Assembly (NCBI RefSeq): GCF_900105785.1
Contig: NZ_LT629799.1
Span: forward strand, 2,046,001-2,110,000
Source: Microlunatus sagamiharensis
Lineage (GTDB): Bacteria > Actinomycetota > Actinomycetes > Propionibacteriales > Propionibacteriaceae
Length of the DNA: 64,000 nucleotides
Direction: 5' to 3'
Below, in pieces: positions 17,910 through 25,913 of this stretch. Both the position numbers and the translations under genes were made by a program. The stretch's first letter is position 1, and each line of letters begins with the position of its first letter. Below the pieces are notes generated by a model, which was not told the origin of the DNA, searched no databases, and worked only from the letters and a program-made list of their open reading frames with translations.

Positions 17910-18473
17910 TCAGTTCTGCGCCGGGTCCTCGCTCCAGGTGGAGAAGACGGCCAGGGGACCGCGCTGGCGGCGGAGCACGGCCCGCCAGAGCTCGAGGGGC
18001 TCCTCGCCGAAGACGTCACCGGCCTCGGCGTCGACCACGTGCCACATGCCCTCCTCGATCTCCGCCTCGAGCTGACCGGCGCCCCAGCCCGCGTACCCCG
18101 CGAAGATGCGGAGGTCGTCGTACGCGCCCGTGACGATCTCGACGGGCGTGTCCAGGTGCAGCAGCCCCACGTCGCCGAACAGCCGCCGCCAGCCGGGCGG
18201 CTCCTCGCCGCTGGTGCGCACCTTGGCCAGGCAGATGGCCCCGTTGGGCGAGACGGGGCCGCCGTGGAAGAGCAGCCGGGGCTCGGAGACGACGGAGACC
18301 CAGTCGGGCAGCACCGCGTCGAGCGCGGTCGGTGACACCTCGTTCAGCACCACGCCGAGCGCGCCGTCGCCGTCGGCGTCGAGGACGAGCACGACGGTGG
18401 CGTTGAAGACGCCGTCGGCCAGGAGCACGCTCGCGACCAGGAGGTCGCCCGGCCGCGGCCGGCGCTCAGCCAC
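17910..18473 (-). CDS. YqgE/AlgH family protein (UPF0301)
   Basis: 187 aa, typical length. Family hallmarks are RPGDLLVASVLL, VVLVLDADGDGALGVVLNEV, LFHGGPVSPNGAICLA and IFAGYAGWGAGQLEAEIEEG. Cytosolic protein of unresolved biochemical role; the family is known structurally and a few members act in transcriptional regulation. GTG start at 18473 overlaps the upstream VanZ-like gene by 8 nt. A small GGCGC-CTC-GCGCC hairpin at 17883-17895 follows the stop. Confidence 0.92.
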   Translation of the reverse strand: MAERRPRPGDLLVASVLLADGVFNATVVLVLDADGDGALGVVLNEVSPTALDAVLPDWVSVVSEPRLLFHGGPVSPNGAICLAKVRTSGEEPPGWRRLFGDVGLLHLDTPVEIVTGAYDDLRIFAGYAGWGAGQLEAEIEEGMWHVVDAEAGDVFGEEPLELWRAVLRRQRGPLAVFSTWSEDPAQN

Positions 18474-18906
18474 GGCGTCCTCCCCGCCGCCGGACCAGCA
18501 GGTGGCCGAGCAGCCCGAGCGCGGTGCCGGCGAGGTCGGCCAGCGCGTCGTACGGGTCGCCCGAGCGGGTCGTGTACGCGACGCCCTGGACCACCTCGCT
18601 GACCACCGCGTGCAGGACGAACAGCCCGACGACGAGGGCGATGGTGCGCCCGCGCAGCCGGCGCCCGGCCGCGAGGGCGTGCAGGTGCAGCGCGAGCAGG
18701 ACGAGGAAGCAGGGCAGCCCGAAGCCCACCAGGTGCTCGGCCTTGTCCGCGTTCGGGAACCACGGCGCCGACGGCGGGCCGGCGTCGCGGTAGAGCCCCC
18801 ACAGGTGCACGGCGACCGCGACGACCGCCGCGCCGGTCACGGCGGCACGCGCGGCCCGGCCCGCTGGTGCCCGCGACGGTCCGGTCAGCGTGGGGGCCGC
18901 GGTCAC
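18466..18906 (-). CDS. VanZ-like family membrane protein
   Basis: 146 aa, about four membrane helices: VTGAAVVAVAVHLWGLY, VGFGLPCFLVLLALHLHAL, TIALVVGLFVLHAVVSEVVQ and a C-terminal segment ALADLAGTALGLLGHLLV. NADKAEHLVGF and SEVVQ are the conserved VanZ positions. Family members include the teicoplanin-resistance accessory VanZ, but most genomic copies have no shown role in resistance, and nothing here suggests one. GTG 18906 overlaps the malic enzyme stop (GTGA), so it is co-translated with it. Confidence 0.85.
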   Translation of the reverse strand: MTAAPTLTGPSRAPAGRAARAAVTGAAVVAVAVHLWGLYRDAGPPSAPWFPNADKAEHLVGFGLPCFLVLLALHLHALAAGRRLRGRTIALVVGLFVLHAVVSEVVQGVAYTTRSGDPYDALADLAGTALGLLGHLLVRRRGGRRG

Positions 18907-20348
18907 ACCGTGACTTCGGCGTCCGCGGCGTCGGGGTCGACCGGGAGCTCGGCCGGGCCGCCGGCGGCCTTGCGCACGGCGGCGGCCACCGCCGTGTGCA
19001 CGTCGGGGTTGAAGACGCTCGGGGTGATGTAGGCGGCGTTCAGCTCCGCGTCGGAGACCACGCCCGCCAGCGCGCGGGCGGCGGCCAGGAGCATCGTCTC
19101 GGTGATCTCGGAGGACTGCGCGTCGAGCAGGCCGCGGAAGACGCCGGGGAAGGCCAGGACGTTGTTGATCTGGTTGGGGAAGTCCGAGCGGCCGGTGGCG
19201 ACCACCGCGGCGTGGCGGGCCGCCTCGGCGGGGTCGACCTCGGGCTCGGGGTTGGCCAGCGCGAAGACGATGGCCTGGTCGGCCATGGTCGCGACGTCCT
19301 CGCCGCGGAGCACGTTGGGCGCGGACACGCCGATGAACACGTCCGCCCCGGCCACGGCCTCGCGCAGCGAGCCGGTGACGTCGAGGCGGTTGGTGTGCTC
19401 GGCGAGCCAGAGCAGCTCCCCCACCAGGCCGTCGCGGCTGCGGTGCACGACGCCCTCGATGTCGGCCACGACGATGTCGCCCGCGCCGGCGGCGAGCAGG
19501 AGCTTGATGATGGCCGTGCCCGCCGCGCCGGCGCCCGACATGACGATGCGGACGTCGGTGATGTGCTTGCCGACGACGCGCAGGGCGTTGTAGAGCGCGG
19601 CCAGGACGACGATCGCGGTGCCGTGCTGGTCGTCGTGGAAGACGGGGATGTCCAGCTGCTCGCGCAGCCGGCGCTCGACCTCGAAGCAGCGCGGCGCGGA
19701 GATGTCCTCGAGGTTGATCCCGGCGAAGCCCGGCGCGACCGCCTTCGCCACGGTGATGATCTCGTCGACGTCCTGGGTGTCGAGGACCAGCGGCCAGGCG
19801 TCGATGCCGGCGAACCGCTTGAACAGCGCCGCCTTGCCCTCCATCACCGGCAGCGCGGCCTCCGGACCGATGTTGCCGAGACCGAGGACCGCCGAGCCGT
19901 CGGAGATGACCGCGATCGAGTTGCGCTTGACCGTCAGGCGCCGGGCGTCGTCCTTGTTCTTGGCGATCGCCAGGCACACCCGGGCCACGCCGGGGGTGTA
20001 GATCATCGACAGGTCGTCGCGGTTGCGGATCGGGTGCTTGGTCTGCATCTCGATCTTGCCGCCGAGGTGCATGAGGAAGGTCCGGTCGCTGACCTTGCCG
20101 ATGACGACGCCGGGGACCGCCGCCATCACGTCGACGATCTCGTCGGCGTGGTTGGTGTCGCGCGCGGCCACGGTGACGTCCATCCGGAGCCGCTCGTGGC
20201 CCGAGGCGGTGACGTCGAGGGCGGTCACGATGCCGCCCGCCTGCTCCACGGCGGTGGTCAGCTGGCTGACCGACGTGCCGCCCGCGGGCACCTCCAGCCG
20301 GACGGTGATCGAGTACGACACAGAGGGGACGGCGCTCACGCCCTGCAT
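18903..20348 (-). CDS. NAD(P)-dependent malic enzyme with N-terminal ACT domain
   Basis: 481 aa. Residues about 8-85 are an ACT-like regulatory domain (YSITVRLEVPAGGTSVSQLT). The malic domain follows (KHPIRNRDDLSMIYTPGVAR, VISDGSAVLGLGNIGPEAAL, EDISAPRCFEVE, FHDDQHGTAIVVLAAL), then the NAD-binding domain (DVRIVMSGAGAAGTAIIKLL). It decarboxylates malate to pyruvate. The catalytic Tyr (MIYTPGVA), Lys (AALPVMEGKAALFK) and metal ligands Glu-Asp (NLEDI) and Asp (FHDD) are present. ACT fusion is common in actinobacterial and firmicute enzymes and suggests amino-acid control. Confidence 0.94.
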   Translation of the reverse strand: MQGVSAVPSVSYSITVRLEVPAGGTSVSQLTTAVEQAGGIVTALDVTASGHERLRMDVTVAARDTNHADEIVDVMAAVPGVVIGKVSDRTFLMHLGGKIEMQTKHPIRNRDDLSMIYTPGVARVCLAIAKNKDDARRLTVKRNSIAVISDGSAVLGLGNIGPEAALPVMEGKAALFKRFAGIDAWPLVLDTQDVDEIITVAKAVAPGFAGINLEDISAPRCFEVERRLREQLDIPVFHDDQHGTAIVVLAALYNALRVVGKHITDVRIVMSGAGAAGTAIIKLLLAAGAGDIVVADIEGVVHRSRDGLVGELLWLAEHTNRLDVTGSLREAVAGADVFIGVSAPNVLRGEDVATMADQAIVFALANPEPEVDPAEAARHAAVVATGRSDFPNQINNVLAFPGVFRGLLDAQSSEITETMLLAAARALAGVVSDAELNAAYITPSVFNPDVHTAVAAAVRKAAGGPAELPVDPDAADAEVTV

Positions 20349-20404
20349 GCTCTCACGCGCCCTCGGTGGTCAGGCCGGTGTCGGCGCGTGCCGGAGAGCC
20401 CGTC

Positions 20405-21184
20405 TCAGGGCACCGCCAGCGACCACCGGCCGCCGCAGGTGACCGCGAGCACCCGCCGGTCGGCGCCGGCCACGGCGGCCACCTCCTGCGGTCCCCCGTC
20501 GTGCCGCTCGTCGGCGACCACCACGTACGCCGCCGTCTTCGACGCCCGCGCGAGCACCGTCACCCGCGACGGACCCGGGCACGTGACGAGCAGCAGGCCC
20601 GGCGCCTGGACGGCGACCACGTCGTCACCCAGGCTGTCGAAGCCCGCCGTGTGGACCGGCACCTCGTCGAAGGGCGTCAGCGTCACCGTCCACTCCGCCG
20701 TCGACGGGGCCCTGACCAGCAGCCGGCTCCCCCGGTCGGCCCCGGCCACCGGTGCCGTGTCGAGCGCCGCCGTCGCGTACGCCGGGTCGTCGAGGCGCCC
20801 GGGCCCGGCGGCACGCCCGTCCACCAGGGCCGAGAGCCAGGTGTCGGCGTCGCAGCCGGTGCAGATGAAGTGCAGCCGCGTCGCGCCGCCGGGCGCGCGG
20901 CCGTAGCGCAGCTCGGCGTTCCCGCGGAGGGTGACGAGGTGGCTGCGGTCGCCCAGCGGACCCAGGTCACGGACCGGGTACGCGCGACCCGGTCGCGGTG
21001 CGGTGGGCTGCGCCGCGGTCGGGCCCGGCGTCGGCGCCGGGCTCGGGGTCACGACGACCGCCGGCGCGGGCACCTCGCCGGGGCCGCGCAGCTGCGCGGA
21101 GGCGACCCAACCGCCCACGAGCAGCACCGCGAGCAGGGCGCCGGCCAGCGCGGTGGCCCGTCGGGGGTGCGCCGCGGACCGCAC
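20405..21184 (-). CDS. Membrane-anchored or secreted protein of unknown function, sigma-factor operon member
   Basis: 259 aa. A single N-terminal hydrophobic segment (ALAGALLAVLLVGGWVASA) is followed by a Pro/Thr-rich linker (VVVTPSPAPTPGPTAAQPTA) and a globular beta-rich domain. Four cysteines (FICTGCDAD, VTCPGP, VTCGGRW) could form disulfides outside the membrane. I do not recognise the family. GTG at 21184 lies 7 nt past the anti-sigma stop, so it is the third gene of the ECF-sigma/anti-sigma operon and likely a target or signal-related component of that system (inference). It might monitor or respond to envelope stress. Confidence 0.75.
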   Translation of the reverse strand: MRSAAHPRRATALAGALLAVLLVGGWVASAQLRGPGEVPAPAVVVTPSPAPTPGPTAAQPTAPRPGRAYPVRDLGPLGDRSHLVTLRGNAELRYGRAPGGATRLHFICTGCDADTWLSALVDGRAAGPGRLDDPAYATAALDTAPVAGADRGSRLLVRAPSTAEWTVTLTPFDEVPVHTAGFDSLGDDVVAVQAPGLLLVTCPGPSRVTVLARASKTAAYVVVADERHDGGPQEVAAVAGADRRVLAVTCGGRWSLAVP

Positions 21185-21190
21185 GCCGGC

Positions 21191-21766
21191 TCAGGCGGCG
21201 GGGACGAGCTCGCCGCGGACGATCGAGTCGCCCGAGTGCTCCGTGCTCCCGAAGCTCTGCTGGGAGATGTCGAGGATCGCGAACTGGGTCAGGTCGATCG
21301 CGTGGGCGACCGTCCACAGCCCGTGCCGGCCGTCGAGCACGCCCAGCGTCTGGCGCTGCCGCGGGTCGTCGCGGTGCACGAGCCAGGCCTGGCGCAGACC
21401 GGAGTCGGGCAGGTCGGCGTCGAGCGTCACCTGCAGGACGCGGCGCCCGTGCTCGTCGGTCTCGAGCGAGGCGTCGGCCGAGGCCCGCGCCCACGCCTCC
21501 CCGACCCCACGGAGGTGCGTGCGCACGCTGAGCTCGTCGCGGCCGTCCGTCCCGCTGCGGATCTCGCTGCGGATCGCGTCCCAGACCCGGGGGTCGGGGT
21601 CGCTGATCGCTACGTCGGCGGCCTCGCGGGCGAGGACCACGACGTGGCGCAGCTCCTCGAGCTCGGCGGCGCAGACGCGGCACGACGCCACGTGGGCCCG
21701 GTCGGCCTCGGTGCCGCCCTCCTCGCCGAGCGCGAGCAGGGCGAGCAGCTCCGGGTCAGTGTGCAT
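21191..21766 (-). CDS. Zinc-binding (ZAS) RskA-like anti-sigma factor, no membrane helix
   Basis: 191 aa. The zinc anti-sigma motif is H-x3-C-x2-C in AHVASCRVCAAEL (His25, Cys29, Cys32). The C-terminal half resembles the RskA domain (LGVLDGRHGLWTVAHAIDL, FAILDISQQSFGSTEHSGDS). RskA-type anti-sigmas usually have a membrane helix between these parts; none is visible here, so this copy appears cytosolic and may sense an intracellular or redox signal. ATG 21766 lies inside the sigma gene end (11-nt overlap), ensuring coupled synthesis with its partner. Confidence 0.82.
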   Translation of the reverse strand: MHTDPELLALLALGEEGGTEADRAHVASCRVCAAELEELRHVVVLAREAADVAISDPDPRVWDAIRSEIRSGTDGRDELSVRTHLRGVGEAWARASADASLETDEHGRRVLQVTLDADLPDSGLRQAWLVHRDDPRQRQTLGVLDGRHGLWTVAHAIDLTQFAILDISQQSFGSTEHSGDSIVRGELVPAA

Positions 21767-22304
21767 CGCCCGCCACCTCCCACCGCTGCCTGAGCTGGAC
21801 CAGGCTGCTGGCCACCTGGCTCTTCACGTCCTCGAGCGACATCCCTGTCCGTTCCGCGATCTCGGCCGGGCTCACGTCGTCGAGCACGAGCCGCAGCACC
21901 CGCTGGGGCTCCGGGTCGAGGTGTCCCAGCTCGTCCGCCAACAACAACCGTTCGGCCAGAGCCATCGATCCAGACTCTCCTTCGGACAACTTCTCCACGC
22001 TACCCGGGCCGACCGGCGCCGTGGAGCCCCCTTGCTCGAGCTCGCCGATCCGGGCGCAGGCCAGCTCGACCAGCCAGGCCGAGAAGGACGAGCGGGCGGG
22101 GTCGAAGGTCCCGCGGGACGTCCAGAGCTGGGTGAAGACGCGCTTGGTGACGTCCTCGGCGGCGGCGACGTCGCCGAGCGAGCGGAGGGCCAGGCTGTAG
22201 ACCAGCGGCGACCAGCGGTCGTAGAGCTCCGACAGCGCGTCGGCGTCGCCGTCGCGCAGCGCCTCGACGACGGAGGGGCCGTCGTCCACCCGTCCTGCTG
22301 CCAC
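21756..22304 (-). CDS. ECF (SigK/RpoE-type) RNA polymerase sigma factor
   Basis: 182 aa. Region 2 is seen in VVEALRDGDADALSELYDRW, SLALRSLGDVAAAEDVTKRV and FTQLWTSRGTFD; region 4 in DPEPQRVLRLVLDDVSPAEI and AERTGMSLEDVKSQVASSLV. The start is set at GTG 22304 because GAGGAG sits 5 nt upstream; the longer frame from TTG 22361 has no ribosome site. Region 2.4 is atypical: FSAWLVELACARIGELEQ replaces the usual arginine-rich WL.tIarnr. Paired with the anti-sigma factor immediately downstream. A TACTCT at 22354-22349 might be the -10. Confidence 0.88.
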   Translation of the reverse strand: MAAGRVDDGPSVVEALRDGDADALSELYDRWSPLVYSLALRSLGDVAAAEDVTKRVFTQLWTSRGTFDPARSSFSAWLVELACARIGELEQGGSTAPVGPGSVEKLSEGESGSMALAERLLLADELGHLDPEPQRVLRLVLDDVSPAEIAERTGMSLEDVKSQVASSLVQLRQRWEVAGDAH

Positions 22305-22407
22305 CTCGGCTCCTCGATCGTCGTCCTGCCCCGGAACGGACCCGGAGAAGAGTAGGCGCAATCCGCGCCGTCCACAGGTCCGGCGCGCGATCGGTGCCCG
22401 ACGTCGG

Positions 22408-23604
22408 TCAGGTCGCGCGCGCCGCCTGCTGCGCGGCCGCCCACGCCGCGACGTCGCCGCGGCGCAGGGCGACGGCGAGCATGTCGGGAAAGGCGTCGGG
22501 GGTGCACGCGAAGGCGGGGACGCCGAGCGCCTCGAACGCCGCCGCGTGGTCGTGGTCGTACGCGGGGGTGCCGGAGTCGCTGAGCGCCAGGAGCACCACG
22601 AGCGTCACGCCGCTGCGGACCAGCGAGGCGGCCCGGCGCAGCAGCTGCTCGGCGTCGCCGCCCTCGAAGAGGTCGGTGACGAGGACCAGGAGCGTGTCCT
22701 CGGGCTGGCGGACCAGCCCGGCGGCGTACGCGAGCCCCCGGTTGATGTCGGTGCCGCCGCCGAGCTGGCAGCCGAAGAGCACGTCCACGGCGTCGTCGAG
22801 GTGCGGGGTCAGGTCCACCACCTCGGTGTCGAAGACGACCAGCGACGTGCGCAGCGAGCGGACCGAGGCGAGCACGGCGGCGAAGACCGCGCCGAAGACG
22901 ACCGACTCGGCCATCGAGCCGGACTGGTCGAGCACCACGACGACGTCGCGGGTCACCGCCGGTGACGCCCGGGCGTAGCCGACGAGCCGCTCGGGCACGA
23001 CGGTGCGGTGCTCGGGGAGGTAGTGGCGCAGGTTCGCGGCGATGGTCGCGCCCCAGTCGATGTCGCGCGGGCGCGGCCGCCGGGTGCGGGCCGCCCGGTT
23101 GACCGCGCCGTGCACGGCGCTGCGGGTCGGCTGGGCGATGCGCCGCTCGATCTCGGCGACGACCCGCGCGACGACCACGCGTGCGGTCCGACGGGTGGTC
23201 TCGGGCATGACGCGGTTGAGCCCGACCAGCGTCGCGGCCAGGTGCACGTCGGGCTGCACGGAGTCGAGCAGCTCGGGCTCCAGCAGCATCGAGGCGAGGT
23301 CGAGCCGCTCGATGGCGTCGCGCTGCAGGACCTGCACCACCGAGGTCGGGAAGTAGGTGCGGATGTCGCCGAGCCAGCGCGCGACCGAGGGGGCCGAGGC
23401 CCCCAGGCCGCCGCGCCGTCGGACCCGGCCGTCCTCGCCGGGGTCGTCGGCGTCGTAGAGCGCGGCCAGCGCCCGGTCCATCTGGGCCTCGTCGGCGCTC
23501 AGGCCGGGGTCGAGCGCCTCGTCGGCCGGCTCGCCGAGCAGCAGCCGCCAGCGCCGGTCGCGGGTGTCCCGCGCGTCCTGGCCCGCTGCCCCGTCCTCAG
23601 CCAC
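22408..23604 (-). CDS. VWA-domain (MIDAS) protein of the MoxR/DUF5682 cassette
   Basis: 398 aa. A basic N-terminal region (RYARASP preceded by RRPRPRDIDWGATIAANLRH) leads into a C-terminal von Willebrand A domain. Its MIDAS motif is VVVVLDQSGSM (DQSGS at 226-230), with the Thr/Asp partners in GGGTDINRGL and LVTDLFEGGD. VWA proteins encoded beside MoxR AAA+ ATPases typically work as an ATPase-substrate adaptor pair in cofactor insertion or complex remodelling. GTG 23604 overlaps the DUF5682 stop by 8 nt. Last gene of a five-gene overlapping cassette. Confidence 0.87.
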   Translation of the reverse strand: MAEDGAAGQDARDTRDRRWRLLLGEPADEALDPGLSADEAQMDRALAALYDADDPGEDGRVRRRGGLGASAPSVARWLGDIRTYFPTSVVQVLQRDAIERLDLASMLLEPELLDSVQPDVHLAATLVGLNRVMPETTRRTARVVVARVVAEIERRIAQPTRSAVHGAVNRAARTRRPRPRDIDWGATIAANLRHYLPEHRTVVPERLVGYARASPAVTRDVVVVLDQSGSMAESVVFGAVFAAVLASVRSLRTSLVVFDTEVVDLTPHLDDAVDVLFGCQLGGGTDINRGLAYAAGLVRQPEDTLLVLVTDLFEGGDAEQLLRRAASLVRSGVTLVVLLALSDSGTPAYDHDHAAAFEALGVPAFACTPDAFPDMLAVALRRGDVAAWAAAQQAARAT

Positions 23605-25906
23605 GGGCCGCCTCCAGGATCGCCTCGACGGTGGCCAGGGCCGGGGCCGCGAGCTCGACGAACCGTTCCCCGGCCGGAGCCGCGACCGCGGGGTCGCCGT
23701 GCGCCAGGCGCTGGGCGAGCGAGCGGCGCTGCACCGGGGAGAACGTGCCGAAGGTCCGGCGCACGAGCGGCAGCACGTCGACGAACTCTGCGTCGCCCAG
23801 CCCGGCGACCCAGCCGTCGAGCAGGCCGCGCAGCGCCGGGTCGTGCACGAGCAGGACCGCGCCGTCGGTGAAGAACCCCTCCACCCAGGCCGCCTTGGCC
23901 GCCGCGGGGCTCCCGTACGACAGCGCCCGGTGCAGGCGGTCCGGCGCGTCGGCCACGAGCTCGGCGTCGACCAGGAGCCGAGTGAGCCGGCCCTGGAGCA
24001 GCGGGGCGAGGTCCGCCCGCCCGACCAGGGCGAGCAGCGTCTCCAGCCACTCCCGGCGTACGTCGTCCGCGCCCTCCTGCGCGAGGAGCCCGACCGCCGC
24101 GTGCACGGCGTCGACCAGGTCGCGCACCCGGACGGCGCTGTCGTCGTCGAGGCCCGCGGTCGCGCGGCCGAGCCCGGCGCAGGTGCGCCGCACGAGCACC
24201 TCCGACGTCTGGCGCAGCGTCGTGGTGTCGGTGCCGCGCACGTCGCCGTAGCGGGCCGCGCGGGCGAGCGCCGGCAGGGCCTCCATGAGGTGCAGCACGT
24301 CGGCGTCGCGCGCGGCCTGGTCGGCGCAGGCGCCCAGCAGCCGCTCGAGCGCCTCCGGCAGCGCGGCCAGCAGGCAGCGCTCGACGGTCCGGGCGAGCTC
24401 GACCAGGCTCTGCCCGGCGACCACGGAGTCGATCTTGGCCGTCGCCGCCGCCTCGACCGTGGTGCCCCAGACGGCCGCCTCGACCACCGTGATCGCGAGC
24501 TCGGGGTGCCACTGCAGCCGCCAGGTCTCGCGGAACGTGCCGGTGGCCTGCACCTCGCTCGTGGCCGGCGCGGCCCAGCCCAGCTCGAGCAGCCGCAGGC
24601 GGTGGAAGAGCTGCGAGCGCTCGCGGTCGATGCCGCGGCGCAGGTCGAGGTCGAGCGCGCGGGCGGCGGGCTCGCGCTTGAGCCGCAGCCGCCGCGTCGT
24701 CGCGGCCAGGTCGGCCTCGAGCGGGACGGTCGGGACGGCCGGCGGGACCTCCCCCAGCCGCTCCCCGACGACCAGGCGGTCGGTGACGAAGCGCAGGGCC
24801 AGCTCGTCGCCGTCGCAGAGCACCGAACGGGTCGCGTCGGTGACCTCCGCGAGCCCGGCCAGCGGTCGCCCGCGCAGGGTGGCGAGCGTCTCGGTCAGCC
24901 GGACCGCCTCGATCACCGAGGCGCTCGACACGGGCAGGTCGCGCCCGCGCAGCTCGCCGGCGACCGCGGTCAGCCAGCGCACGACCGGGGCGTCGGGGGT
25001 CTCGAAGAGGTGGGCGTACCAGCCCGGCGAGGTGATCCCGGCGCCGTAGCCGCTCGAGGCGGCCAGCCGCCGGTGCGTCCACGGCACCCAGGTGCAGACG
25101 ACCTTGCGCTTCACGGCCCCGCGCAGCACCCGGGCGTCCGGCGCCGCCGGGCCGAGCGGCTCGGCGAGGACGGGGGCGTGCCAGGCCCCGCACACCACCG
25201 CCACGCGCTCGCGCCCGCGCTTGCCCGCGGCCCGGATCGTCTGGCGCATCGTGGCCTCCCGCCGCGCCTCGCCCTCGGCGCGGCGGCCCTGGCGCTGCCC
25301 GACCAGCCGGCGCAGCTCGCCCATCGCCTCGAGGACGAGCGGGAAGGGCGAGGAGGAGTCGGTCCGGCCCTCGACCACGTCCTCCCACCAGCGCTCGGCG
25401 TCGTCGTAGCCACCGGCCTGGGCGAGCGCGGCGAGCGGGTCGCGGCTCGCGAGGCGTCGGCGGGCGGCGGCGTCGGCGCCGCGGGGCGCGGGACCGCCGA
25501 GCAGCACGTCGACCGCGGACGGACCCTCCTCGGCCGCGTCGGCCTCCGGCTCCTCCTCCAGGGCGTCGTCGAGGAGCGTCGTCGCCTGCGCCGCGAGCGT
25601 GACGGCCGCGGGCAGGTCGCAGAAGCCGACCTCGACGTCGCGCCGGCGCGCCCAGAGGACCGCCTGCCACTCGGGCGAGAACACCGCGAAGGGCCAGAAG
25701 GCCGCGGTGCGGGGCTCCTCCGGCGCGTACGCGAGCAGCGCGACGGGCGGCACCAGGCCGGGGTCGCCGACGAAGCGCAGCAGCGGGTCGGCGTCGGGCG
25801 GGCCCTCCACGAGGACGCAGTCGGGGTCGTACGCGTCGAGGGCCGCGACGAGCGAGCGGGCCGAGCCCGGCCCGTGGTGGCGGACGCCGAAGACCGCGTG
25901 GCTCAC
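23597..25906 (-). CDS. DUF5682 family protein
   Basis: 769 aa, large cytosolic protein with no membrane segments. It starts SHAVFGVRHHGPGSARSL with a following DCVLVEGPPDADPLL, a TraB/ChaN-like opening (the HHGPGS and EGP motifs resemble heme-binding or hydrolase-like TraB folds; inference). Other conserved pieces are VAVVCGAWHAPVL, CTWVPWTHRRLAASSGYGAG and SPGWYAHLFETP. The function is unknown. GTG 25906 lies 7 nt past the MoxR stop. It is always expected with MoxR and VWA partners in actinobacteria, so it is probably a core component of that machine. Confidence 0.8.
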   Translation of the reverse strand: MSHAVFGVRHHGPGSARSLVAALDAYDPDCVLVEGPPDADPLLRFVGDPGLVPPVALLAYAPEEPRTAAFWPFAVFSPEWQAVLWARRRDVEVGFCDLPAAVTLAAQATTLLDDALEEEPEADAAEEGPSAVDVLLGGPAPRGADAAARRRLASRDPLAALAQAGGYDDAERWWEDVVEGRTDSSSPFPLVLEAMGELRRLVGQRQGRRAEGEARREATMRQTIRAAGKRGRERVAVVCGAWHAPVLAEPLGPAAPDARVLRGAVKRKVVCTWVPWTHRRLAASSGYGAGITSPGWYAHLFETPDAPVVRWLTAVAGELRGRDLPVSSASVIEAVRLTETLATLRGRPLAGLAEVTDATRSVLCDGDELALRFVTDRLVVGERLGEVPPAVPTVPLEADLAATTRRLRLKREPAARALDLDLRRGIDRERSQLFHRLRLLELGWAAPATSEVQATGTFRETWRLQWHPELAITVVEAAVWGTTVEAAATAKIDSVVAGQSLVELARTVERCLLAALPEALERLLGACADQAARDADVLHLMEALPALARAARYGDVRGTDTTTLRQTSEVLVRRTCAGLGRATAGLDDDSAVRVRDLVDAVHAAVGLLAQEGADDVRREWLETLLALVGRADLAPLLQGRLTRLLVDAELVADAPDRLHRALSYGSPAAAKAAWVEGFFTDGAVLLVHDPALRGLLDGWVAGLGDAEFVDVLPLVRRTFGTFSPVQRRSLAQRLAHGDPAVAAPAGERFVELAAPALATVEAILEAARG

Positions 25907-25913
25907 CGGGCGC

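Noticed and set aside
18466-18906. Teicoplanin resistance gene vanZ
   Set aside because: Only a VanZ-family membrane fold is visible, with no vanA/vanH/vanX neighbours; it is coupled to a malic enzyme gene.
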